From: an uncultured Pelagibacteraceae bacterium | GTDB lineage: Bacteria; Pseudomonadota; Alphaproteobacteria; Pelagibacterales; Pelagibacteraceae | Reading direction: 5' to 3' | Assembly: GCA_902612235.1 (NCBI GenBank) | Contig: CACMCJ010000006.1 | Span: 1-64,000, forward strand | DNA length: 64,000 nt | In this document: positions 45,184-52,782 of the stretch, in pieces | Layout: each line of letters opens with the position of its first letter | Numbering within the stretch: the stretch's first letter is position 1 | Program-made: the position numbers and the translations under genes | Notes under the pieces: generated by a model | Seen by the model: the letters and a program-made list of their open reading frames with translations, nothing else | Database searches by the model: none | Told to the model about the DNA's origin: nothing

Positions 45184-46174
45184 AACTAGAAAGTTCTTTA
45201 GCTATTTCTAAAGCAAAATAAGTAACGATGGCTGAGGCACCCGCTCTTTTAAATGAAATTAAACTTTCATATATTGCTTCTTTAGAAATTAAATTGTTTT
45301 TTATACCATTTGCAATAATGCTATATTCGCCAGATACCTGATATACAAATATAGGAATTCTAAACTTATTTTTAATATTTCTTATAATATCTAAATAAAC
45401 TAAACCAGGTTTTATCATCACTATATCTGCGCCTTCTTTAATATCCAGAGCTATTTCTCTATAAGCTTCATTAGAGTTTTTGTAATCCATTTGGTAAGTT
45501 TTTTTGTCTGATTTTAAACTTTTATTTGAACCAACAGCATCTCTAAATGGTCCATAGAAACTTGAGGCATATTTAGCTGAATAAGAGAGAATACAAATAT
45601 CTTTTAAATTATTTTTGTCTAATGCTTTTCTAATTTTTCCAACTCTTCCATCCATCATATCTGAGGGCGCAATGACATCACAACCCATTTTTGCCTGCAA
45701 TATAGCTTGCTTAACTAATATTTCATTTGTCTTATCATTATCAATTTTGCCATTAATAAATATACCATCATGACCATGGGATGTGTATGGATCAAGAGCA
45801 ACATCGCACATTACACCAATACCTGGGTATTTTTTTTTAATTAGTGTGATGGATTTACATACCAGATTATTTTTATTTAATGCTTCAGTACCTAATTTAT
45901 TTTTTTTGTTTTTTGGAGTGTATGGAAATAAAGCAATCATTGGAATTTTATATTTCTTGGCTTTTTTTAAAATAATATTCAATTTATCAATAGTGTATCT
46001 ATAAACACCCGGCATAGATTTAATTGACTCAACCTTATTTTTTCCATCTCTTATAAAGATAGGCAAAATTAAATCGTTAACGCTAAGATTATTTTCTGAT
46101 ATAAGTTTTCTTATCCAAGGAGAGTTGCGAACTCTTCGCAATCTTACGTTCGGAAATTTGCCATCAATTTTCAT
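45176..46174 (-). CDS. hemB: Delta-aminolevulinic acid dehydratase, non-zinc type
   Basis: HemB condenses two 5-aminolevulinates to porphobilinogen. The 332 residues have the SYSAKYASSFYGPFRDA and VMIKPGLVYLD segments with the two active-site lysines. The metal loop reads CDVALDPYTSHGHDG: it lacks the three zinc Cys of the E. coli-type loop, matching the Mg-dependent alphaproteobacterial form. It is alone on the minus strand. Confidence 0.96.
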   Translation of the reverse strand: MKIDGKFPNVRLRRVRNSPWIRKLISENNLSVNDLILPIFIRDGKNKVESIKSMPGVYRYTIDKLNIILKKAKKYKIPMIALFPYTPKNKKNKLGTEALNKNNLVCKSITLIKKKYPGIGVMCDVALDPYTSHGHDGIFINGKIDNDKTNEILVKQAILQAKMGCDVIAPSDMMDGRVGKIRKALDKNNLKDICILSYSAKYASSFYGPFRDAVGSNKSLKSDKKTYQMDYKNSNEAYREIALDIKEGADIVMIKPGLVYLDIIRNIKNKFRIPIFVYQVSGEYSIIANGIKNNLISKEAIYESLISFKRAGASAIVTYFALEIAKELSSSN

Positions 46175-46205
46175 GTATATAAGTATATAGGTTATTAAAT
46201 TTTGT

Positions 46206-46232
46206 TTGATGTGACAAATATTATACTATAAT
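46206..46232 (+). promoter_or_regulatory. Possible promoter for the 2OG oxygenase-rpiB-glyA run
   Basis: In the 86-base hemB divergent gap, TTGATG (46206-46211) and a perfect TATAAT (46227-46232) are separated by 15 bases, two fewer than ideal. The -10 is strong, while the -35 assignment is uncertain. It would start the long plus-strand run to hppA. Confidence 0.4.
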
Positions 46233-46260
46233 TAGAACATAAATAACTTATTTATTAATT

Positions 46261-46854
46261 ATGACACAACTAAATTTTACTAATTTTTACCAAGTTCCTG
46301 ATTTAAAATTTGATATCGAGAGATTAAGAGGAGACTTAAATAAAATTTTGAAAAAAAGAAATTTTTCAACTTTAAACATATCAAATTTTGGAGCTATACC
46401 AGTTAATCAAATTCCTAATGATGAAGAGTCTGTTAAAGGTCACAATATAAGAGGCGTATATTGGACGATACCGAATGAGTCAGGAAAAGAAGAAATGAGA
46501 GATATTCCAATTGATGAGTCTAAGTATACTCAACTTGTCCCAGAATTTGAAAATACATATTTTAAAGAAGTATATTCAACATTAAGTAAAAAATTTAAGT
46601 TAGGTAGAGTAAGACTGCTTTTAAAAGAGCCCAGATCAACTTTAAGTTGGCACAAAGATCCAGAACCAAGGTTACATATTCCTATTATTACAAACCTGGG
46701 CTGTTCTATGGTAATAGAAAATGTTGCAAAACATCTCCCAGCAGATGGGCATGTAACAATTACAAATAATACAAAATACCATAATTTTTTTAACGGTGGA
46801 GAGCAATCAAGAATTCATTTAGTTGCTTGCGTGTTGGAAAATCCATTTAAATAA
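46261..46854 (+). CDS. 2OG-Fe(II) oxygenase, aspartyl/asparaginyl hydroxylase-like
   Basis: The 197-residue protein has an apparent double-stranded beta-helix oxygenase core. SWHKDPEPRLHIPI supplies His131 and Asp133 as candidate iron ligands, His174 in TKYHNFFNGG is the distal ligand, and Arg184 (SRIHLV) could bind 2-oxoglutarate. The arrangement resembles PF05118. The substrate is unknown, and the neighbours (hemB and rpiB) give no clue. The first 60 residues are not recognisable. I am fairly confident in the fold and not in the role. Confidence 0.75.
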   Translation: MTQLNFTNFYQVPDLKFDIERLRGDLNKILKKRNFSTLNISNFGAIPVNQIPNDEESVKGHNIRGVYWTIPNESGKEEMRDIPIDESKYTQLVPEFENTYFKEVYSTLSKKFKLGRVRLLLKEPRSTLSWHKDPEPRLHIPIITNLGCSMVIENVAKHLPADGHVTITNNTKYHNFFNGGEQSRIHLVACVLENPFK

Positions 46855-46855
46855 T

Positions 46856-47293
46856 TTGAAATCAATATTTAAAAAGATCTGTATTGCATCTGATCATGCA
46901 GGATTTCAACTAAAAGAACTCGTTAAAAATTATTTAATATCAAAAAACGTCTCAGTTATTGATTTAGGTCCAAGTAATGAAAATTCAGTCGATTATCCTG
47001 ATTTTGCAAAAAAAGTTTCTAGACGCGTAAAGTCAAAAAAGAGTGATTTAGGCATTTTGGTGTGCGGTTCTGGCACGGGAATGGCTATAAGTGCAAATAA
47101 AATTAAAGGAATAAGGGCCGCCGTATGTTATAATTTGAAATCAACAAGATTGTCTAGATTGCATAATGATGCTAATATCATTGCTTTAGGTTCAAGACTT
47201 ACTAGTAAAAAAATGTCTTTAAAACTTCTGTCAACTTTTGTTCAAACAAAATTTGAAGGAGGAAGACATTTAAGGAGAGTTAAAAAAATATAA
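46856..47293 (+). CDS. rpiB: Ribose 5-phosphate isomerase B
   Basis: RpiB interconverts ribose and ribulose 5-phosphate. I start at the TTG at 46856, one base after the previous stop, because the product then begins nine residues before the conserved ASDHAG, as usual. No ATG is available; a further upstream TTG at 46823 would overlap the oxygenase gene. Active-site Cys lies in LVCGSGTGMAISANK, followed by LHNDANIIALGSR. The product is 145 residues. Confidence 0.92.
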   Translation: MKSIFKKICIASDHAGFQLKELVKNYLISKNVSVIDLGPSNENSVDYPDFAKKVSRRVKSKKSDLGILVCGSGTGMAISANKIKGIRAAVCYNLKSTRLSRLHNDANIIALGSRLTSKKMSLKLLSTFVQTKFEGGRHLRRVKKI

Positions 47294-47299
47294 TTAATT

Positions 47300-48601
47300 A
47301 TGTCAACAGCGTTTAAAATTGAAAACTTTTTAAATAACTTTTTTAAAAAAAGTTTAAAAGACTCTGATAAAGATCTTTACGACTCTATTAAGAATGAATT
47401 TATAAGACAACAAAATCATATAGAACTAATTGCTTCTGAAAATATAGTTTCTAAAGCTGTTTTAGAAGCCCAGGGTTCTGTTTTAACAAATAAATATGCA
47501 GAGGGTTATCCTGGAAAAAGATACTACGGTGGTTGCGAACATGTAGACTTATCTGAGTTATTAGCAATCGATCGTGCAAAAAAAATATTCAAATGCAAAT
47601 TTGCTAATGTTCAACCGCATTCCGGCGCTCAAGCCAATGGAGCTGTCTTTCTAGCTTTATTGAAACCTGGAGATACAATTTTAGGCATGAGTTTAAATTC
47701 AGGCGGCCATCTTACCCACGGAGCAAAACCAGCTCAATCTGGTAAATGGTTTAATGCAATACATTATGAAGTTGTTAAAGAAACAGGATTAATAGATTAT
47801 GATAGTGTTGAAAAATTAGCTTTAAAACATAAACCAAAGTTGATAATTGCAGGTGGCAGTGCTTATTCAAGAATAATTGATTTTAAAAAGTTTCGGGAAA
47901 TTTGCGATAAAATTAATGCTTATTTACTCGTAGATATGGCACATTTTTCAGGATTAGTTGCCGGTGGGGTTTACCCAAATCCAACAGAGTATGCTGATGT
48001 AGTTACCTCTACAACCCATAAAGTTTTAAGAGGTCCTAGGGGAGGAATTATTCTTACTAATAAAGAGGAGTTAATTAAAAAATTTAACAGTGCTATATTC
48101 CCAGGTCTTCAAGGCGGTCCACTTATGCATGTTATAGCTGCCAAAGCTGTTTGTTTTAAAGAAGCCTTATCTGAAGATTTTAAGACCTATTCCAAAAATG
48201 TAATTAAAAACGCTCAAGCTTTATCAAGTAAACTAATTGATAACGGCTTTAAGATATTTTCTGGAGGGACAGATACACATTTGATGCTTGTTGATTTAAG
48301 AGATTTTAATGTTACTGGTAAAGATGCGGAAGCCTCGTTAGGTCGAGCAAATATTACATGTAATAAAAATGGAATTCCATTTGATACTCAAAGTCCAATG
48401 ATTACTTCTGGAATTAGGCTTGGTACTCCGGCTTGTACAACTAGAGGGTTTGGTATTAAAGAATTTTCTTTAATTGGAGATTTAATTTCTAAAGTAGTTA
48501 AAGGATTAAGTGAAAATGGCAAAAATAACTCTAAAATAGAGAAAGAAGTTCAAAAAGAGGTGATTGATCTTTGCTCGTCTTTTCCTATATATAGTGATTA
48601 A
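47300..48601 (+). CDS. glyA: Serine hydroxymethyltransferase
   Basis: GlyA interconverts serine and glycine and feeds one-carbon folate. The 433 residues include [15 protein letters not shown], the Lys Schiff-base motif [14 protein letters not shown], and [14 protein letters not shown]. Length and motifs are standard. It begins six bases after rpiB, leaving no room for a glycine riboswitch. Confidence 0.99.
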   Translation: MSTAFKIENFLNNFFKKSLKDSDKDLYDSIKNEFIRQQNHIELIASENIVSKAVLEAQGSVLTNKYAEGYPGKRYYGGCEHVDLSELLAIDRAKKIFKCKFANVQPHSGAQANGAVFLALLKPGDTILGMSLNSGGHLTHGAKPAQSGKWFNAIHYEVVKETGLIDYDSVEKLALKHKPKLIIAGGSAYSRIIDFKKFREICDKINAYLLVDMAHFSGLVAGGVYPNPTEYADVVTSTTHKVLRGPRGGIILTNKEELIKKFNSAIFPGLQGGPLMHVIAAKAVCFKEALSEDFKTYSKNVIKNAQALSSKLIDNGFKIFSGGTDTHLMLVDLRDFNVTGKDAEASLGRANITCNKNGIPFDTQSPMITSGIRLGTPACTTRGFGIKEFSLIGDLISKVVKGLSENGKNNSKIEKEVQKEVIDLCSSFPIYSD

Positions 48602-48617
48602 ACACAATTAAATAACT

Positions 48618-49079
48618 ATGCTTTGTCCATTTTGTAGAGAAAAAGATACATCTGTTGTTGACTCTAGACCTACAGAGGATGGGACTGCTATCAGAAGACG
48701 TAGATTATGTGGCTGTGAAAGAAAAGAAAGATTTACAACTTTTGAAAGAGTACAATTTCAAGAACTAACTGTGATAAAAGGAAATAGTAAACGCGAACCT
48801 TTCGATAGAGATAAAATTTCAAAATCAATAAGAATTGCTACTAGAAAAAGACCTATTGACTCTGAAACTATAGAAAAATTTATTTCAAAAATAGTTAGAA
48901 ATCTAGAAGGCCTTGGAGAAAGTGAAATACCTACCTCAACAATTGGCAAATTTATTATGGAAGGTTTGTCAGGTTTAGATAAAGTCGCCTACGTTCGTTT
49001 TGCTTCTGTTTATAAAAATTTCAAAGAAGCAAAAGATTTTGAACAATTTGTTGGCAACTTAGATGAGAAAAAATCATAG
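48618..49079 (+). CDS. nrdR: Ribonucleotide reductase regulator NrdR with altered zinc ribbon
   Basis: NrdR is a nucleotide-sensing repressor of ribonucleotide reductase genes. The CPFC start, [20 protein letters not shown], and the ATP-cone with [16 protein letters not shown] are all present in 153 residues. The second half of the zinc ribbon reads [12 protein letters not shown], a C-x-C pair four residues before RFTT, instead of the usual C-x2-C with two residues. It overlaps ribD by 17 bases, a pairing common in alphaproteobacteria. Confidence 0.95.
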   Translation: MLCPFCREKDTSVVDSRPTEDGTAIRRRRLCGCERKERFTTFERVQFQELTVIKGNSKREPFDRDKISKSIRIATRKRPIDSETIEKFISKIVRNLEGLGESEIPTSTIGKFIMEGLSGLDKVAYVRFASVYKNFKEAKDFEQFVGNLDEKKS

Positions 49080-50139
49080 TAACTATTTAAAATTAGCTTT
49101 TAATTTAGCCAAAATTAACTTAGGAAAAACTAAGGAAAACCCTTCAGTAGGCTGTGTAGTTGTAAAAAACCAATCAGTTATTTCTTCCGGATACACGTCA
49201 ATTAATGGAAGACCACATGCTGAATTTAATGCATTAAACAAAAAAATTGATTTTAAAAATTCAGATATTTACATTACTATGGAGCCTTGCACCCACACTG
49301 GAAAAACTCCTCCATGTACAAATATAATTAAAAAAAAGGGAATTAAAAAGGTTTTTTTCGCATTTAATGACGTAGACAAAAGAACTGCTTTTACTGCTAA
49401 AAAAATTTTACTTAGAAATAAGATTAAAATACAAAAAATCAACATCAGCGCATACAAAAACTTTTATGATAGTTATTTTACATTACATAAAAGTAAACTA
49501 CCTTTTGTTGATGCTAAACTAGCCATATCTAAAGATTTTCTAACAATAAAAAAAAAATCGAAATGGATTACAAATGAACTTGCAAGAAAAAATGGTCATT
49601 TATTAAGATCTCAATATGATTGTATTATATCGACATCTAAAACTATCAACAAAGATAATTCATTACTAAACTGTCGAATAAATGGTTTAAATCAAAATAA
49701 ACCTGATTTAATAATCATTGATATTAAATCAAAACTAAGAAAAAACCTTAGATTGTTTAAAAAACTAAATAAAAGAAAGATCTATCTGATCACTTCTTTT
49801 GATAAAAATAATAATAGTATCTATTTTAAAAATAAAAATGTTAAAATAATCAAGTTAAGTTCCTTATTAAATAGAAATGATTTTATGAACTTATTGATAC
49901 TTTTAAAAAAAAAGGGATATAATAGAATTCTAGTTGAAACTGGGCTTAAATTTTTAAATGAATTACTGAGATTTAAATTAATTAACAACCTTTATTTGTT
50001 TCAATCATTAAGAAACCTAGGTAAAAAGGGTAAAAATAACACATCGAATAAAGCAATTAAAAAATTTATTTTAAGTCATAAAGTTAAGATAAATTTAAAT
50101 GGAGATAATCTTTATAAAATTAAAATAAAAAATGTTTAG
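49063..50139 (+). CDS. ribD: Bifunctional riboflavin deaminase/reductase RibD, divergent reductase half
   Basis: RibD deaminates and reduces the pyrimidine intermediate of riboflavin synthesis. The deaminase half is intact: [17 protein letters not shown] and [11 protein letters not shown] hold the zinc ligands. The reductase half (about residues 145-358) is more divergent. The usual KxAxSLDG reads KLAISKDF, and the VEGG motif reads VETG. The protein is full length (358) and Lys/Asn-rich. Confidence 0.93.
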   Translation: MRKNHSNYLKLAFNLAKINLGKTKENPSVGCVVVKNQSVISSGYTSINGRPHAEFNALNKKIDFKNSDIYITMEPCTHTGKTPPCTNIIKKKGIKKVFFAFNDVDKRTAFTAKKILLRNKIKIQKINISAYKNFYDSYFTLHKSKLPFVDAKLAISKDFLTIKKKSKWITNELARKNGHLLRSQYDCIISTSKTINKDNSLLNCRINGLNQNKPDLIIIDIKSKLRKNLRLFKKLNKRKIYLITSFDKNNNSIYFKNKNVKIIKLSSLLNRNDFMNLLILLKKKGYNRILVETGLKFLNELLRFKLINNLYLFQSLRNLGKKGKNNTSNKAIKKFILSHKVKINLNGDNLYKIKIKNV

Positions 50140-50731
50140 TGGAATTATTTATAACCAAGGAAAAGTAAAAAGTATTAGAAAAAGCCCCAGATACGTAGAG
50201 GGTAGTCGCGTTATAGAAGTATCTTCAGATATTAGATTTCAAAAGAATGATATTGGTGAATCTGTTTGTTGCGACGGTGTTTGTTTAACTTTAATAAGAA
50301 TAAAAAGAAATTCTTTTTTATTCTACTTATCAAAAGAAACTATAAAACGTTCAAGCTTTAAATTCATAAAAAAAGGGAAAAAGATCAATATTGAAAAATC
50401 TATTAATCATGGACAAAAAATTTCAGGACATTATGTTCAGGGACATGTTGATAGCACAGCTGTAATTCAAAAAATTTCAATTTTTGATAAATCTTGGACA
50501 ATAAAATTAAAACTTAATAATAAAAAATTACATAAACTTTTAATAGAAAAAGCTTCAATATCAATTAATGGTGTTTCATTAACAATTTCAAAAGTAGGAA
50601 AATCTTATTTTGAAGTAACAATTATTCCTCATACACTAAAACTTACTAATTTGATTAAGTGTAAAGTAAAGGATTTAGTCAATATTGAAATAGATATATT
50701 TAGTAAATATATTTTAAAGATAAAAAGATAA
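50132..50731 (+). CDS. ribE: Riboflavin synthase alpha chain
   Basis: This enzyme dismutates two lumazines to riboflavin. The two beta-barrel repeats are clear: [12 protein letters not shown] and DGVCLTL with GHYVQGHVDS in the first half, then ISINGVSLTISKV and PHTLKLTNL in the second. At 199 residues it is full length. It overlaps ribD by eight bases. The symbol follows usage where ribH is lumazine synthase. Confidence 0.95.
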   Translation: MFSGIIYNQGKVKSIRKSPRYVEGSRVIEVSSDIRFQKNDIGESVCCDGVCLTLIRIKRNSFLFYLSKETIKRSSFKFIKKGKKINIEKSINHGQKISGHYVQGHVDSTAVIQKISIFDKSWTIKLKLNNKKLHKLLIEKASISINGVSLTISKVGKSYFEVTIIPHTLKLTNLIKCKVKDLVNIEIDIFSKYILKIKR

Positions 50732-50739
50732 GATGAATA

Positions 50740-51801
50740 ATGAAAAAAAAAACTTTTTCACAAATTAAAGAAATTTTACGTGACGCTAAAAAAGGTAAAA
50801 TGTTTATCTTAGTAGATGACGGAGATCGTGAAAATGAAGGCGATTTAGTAATACCTGGGTCTAAGTGTAATTCAAAAAATATTAACTTTATGGCTAAACA
50901 TGGAAGAGGACTAATATGTTTAGCGTTAACTACAAAAAAAGTAAAAAAATTAAATTTACCATTAATGTCATCTGTTAATAAATCAAGAACACAGACTGCA
51001 TTTACTATTTCAATTGAATCTAAAACTGGGGTCACAACAGGTATTTCTGCACATGATAGGGCGAAAACTATTAAAGTTGCTATCCAACCAAAATCTAATA
51101 GACACAGTATAGTTTCTCCAGGACATGTTTTTCCTCTAGTTGCTAAAGATGGAGGAGTTCTTGAAAGAGCAGGACACACAGAAGCATCAGTTGATATTTC
51201 TAAATTAGCAAAATTAAATCCAAGTGCAGTTATTTGCGAAGTTATGAATGAAGATGGGACTATGGCACGTTATAAAGATTTAATTCCCTTTGCTAAAAAA
51301 CATAGATTAAAAATTGCTAAGATTGAAGATCTTATTTCACACAGATTAAGAAATGAAAAACTTATCAGACTTGTTACAAGTAAAAAAATAAAAATTAAAA
51401 AATTTGGTAATTTTGATTTTAAAACTTTTAAAAATAAATTAGATGGCTCAGAACATTATGCAATAACAAAAGGTAAATTTAATAAGAATAAAGCCTCTAG
51501 AGTAAGGGTGATTTCAACCAATGTGTTAAATAGTATTTTTAATTTTAATAAGGATATATATAAAAATTCTCTTAAACATCTTAATAAATTCAATAATTTC
51601 GCTTTAATTCTTATTAAAGGAACAAATCTGAACCCCTCTTCTTCAGAAAATAACAAAATACTTAGATATTATGGTATAGGAGCTCAAATAATTAAAGAAT
51701 TGAAGATAAAAAATATGATATTAGTTTCTAGAACAAAAAAACGTATTATTGCACTAAAGGGCTATGGTATAAAAATTACCAAACAAGAGATTATAAAATG
51801 A
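50740..51801 (+). CDS. ribB: DHBP synthase with degenerate GTP cyclohydrolase II domain (RibBX-like)
   Basis: The N-terminal half (about residues 1-205) is an intact 3,4-dihydroxy-2-butanone-4-phosphate synthase: VDDGDRENEGDL, HGRGLICLALT, and GHTEASVDISKLA are present. The C-terminal half (about 210-353) aligns with GTP cyclohydrolase II only at its end (YYGIGAQIIKEL, LKGYGIKI). The zinc cysteine cluster (GDVFGSLRCDCG-type) and the EGRGIG catalytic segment are missing. It resembles the RibBX hybrids known in proteobacteria. GTP cyclohydrolase II activity is therefore unlikely, and ribA should lie elsewhere. Confidence 0.92.
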   Translation: MKKKTFSQIKEILRDAKKGKMFILVDDGDRENEGDLVIPGSKCNSKNINFMAKHGRGLICLALTTKKVKKLNLPLMSSVNKSRTQTAFTISIESKTGVTTGISAHDRAKTIKVAIQPKSNRHSIVSPGHVFPLVAKDGGVLERAGHTEASVDISKLAKLNPSAVICEVMNEDGTMARYKDLIPFAKKHRLKIAKIEDLISHRLRNEKLIRLVTSKKIKIKKFGNFDFKTFKNKLDGSEHYAITKGKFNKNKASRVRVISTNVLNSIFNFNKDIYKNSLKHLNKFNNFALILIKGTNLNPSSSENNKILRYYGIGAQIIKELKIKNMILVSRTKKRIIALKGYGIKITKQEIIK

Positions 51802-52304
51802 AAAAAAAACCTAAAATCTTAATCGTAAGATCAAGATATAATAATACTATGGGGTTGTATGCATCAGCCTATAATGAATTAGATAAAAGAAAAATAAAAA
51901 ACGTTAAGTCATTATTCGTTAATGGAGCTTTTGAAATACCAGTAGCCATAGCAAGAAATATAAATAAATTTGATGCTTTTGTTGCAATAGGAATTATAAT
52001 TAAAGGTGAGACACCTAATTTTAATCTCATATCTCAAGCTATAACAGATGGAATAATGCAGTTATCAATATTACATAAAAAACCGATAGGTAACGCAATT
52101 TTAACATGCTTAAATTTTGAGCAGGCGGAAGAAAGAGGACAAAAAGGAAAGGAAGCAGTAGAAGCAGTTTTAGATGTTCTAAATCCAGATGCAGATCATA
52201 AATTAACAAAAAAACAAGACAAAGAACTTAAAGAATTTAATGATCTTATAAAAGAAGATGACCCTGAAAAAATTATAAAGATGGTTAGAAAAGCAAAAAA
52301 ATGA
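51798..52304 (+). CDS. ribH: 6,7-dimethyl-8-ribityllumazine synthase with Asn at the catalytic His position
   Basis: RibH joins the ribityl pyrimidine with the four-carbon DHBP unit. Conserved parts are VRSRYNNTMG, VNGAFEIPVAIA, AIGIIIKGETPNFNLIS, and the EQAEERGQKGKEA helix. The usual catalytic His (motif GxTxHF) is Asn74 here, in an ungapped alignment. About 25 extra residues extend the C-terminus. It overlaps ribB and nusB by four bases each. Confidence 0.94.
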   Translation: MKKKPKILIVRSRYNNTMGLYASAYNELDKRKIKNVKSLFVNGAFEIPVAIARNINKFDAFVAIGIIIKGETPNFNLISQAITDGIMQLSILHKKPIGNAILTCLNFEQAEERGQKGKEAVEAVLDVLNPDADHKLTKKQDKELKEFNDLIKEDDPEKIIKMVRKAKK

Positions 52305-52702
52305 GCTCTCAAAGTAATAAGGTAAACCCAAGTCCTAGAATAAGGGTAATTCAAAAAATATATGGCCACCTAATGAATCCTGATGAACAAATTAGTTACG
52401 CTAAAAGTCAATATAAAAAGTTTATCAAAGATGTTACTGAGGGAACTTTAGAAAGAAAAGATTTAATTGAAGAAACAATAATTAAGCATCTGGACAAGGA
52501 TATAAATTTAGAAAAAACAGATAAATTGTTAAAAATTATTTTATTTTCAGCTGTTTTTGAGCTAATTTTTAAACACAACACTCCAAAAAAAGTTGTTATT
52601 AGTGAGTACGTTAGGGCTTCAGAATTCTTTTTGGAAAAGTCTCAAATAAGCTATCTGAATGCTATTTTAGATAAGTTATCAAAACTTATAAGAAAAGAGT
52701 GA
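52301..52702 (+). CDS. nusB: Transcription antitermination factor NusB
   Basis: NusB binds boxA RNA with S10 during rRNA antitermination. The 133 residues keep the helical pattern: RIRVIQKIYGHLM at the start, a LKIILFSAVFELIF helix, and VVISEYVRASEFFLEKSQISYLNAILDKL at the end. Pairing after ribH is the common alphaproteobacterial order. Confidence 0.93.
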   Translation: MSSQSNKVNPSPRIRVIQKIYGHLMNPDEQISYAKSQYKKFIKDVTEGTLERKDLIEETIIKHLDKDINLEKTDKLLKIILFSAVFELIFKHNTPKKVVISEYVRASEFFLEKSQISYLNAILDKLSKLIRKE

Positions 52703-52782
52703 TTAACTGTCATTTTGTCACTAATTAAGACTAAGTTTAACTTGCCTTTTTTAAATAATTTTGGCATTTATCCCTTTAATAA

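Noticed and set aside
47294-47299. Glycine riboswitch before glyA
   Set aside because: Only six bases separate rpiB and glyA, and no aptamer-like sequence is visible inside the end of rpiB.
48660-48740. Frameshift in nrdR causing the odd Cys spacing
   Set aside because: The frame continues correctly on both sides with conserved motifs, and the net change is whole codons. A compensated double frameshift remains possible but is less likely.
52703-52782. Intrinsic terminator of nusB or strong promoter of hppA
   Set aside because: An AGTGA/TCACT inverted repeat has a 16-base loop and no U-tract. The promoter candidates (TTGTCA-N17-TAACTT, TTGCCT-N18-ATTTAT) are weak, so neither is annotated as a feature.
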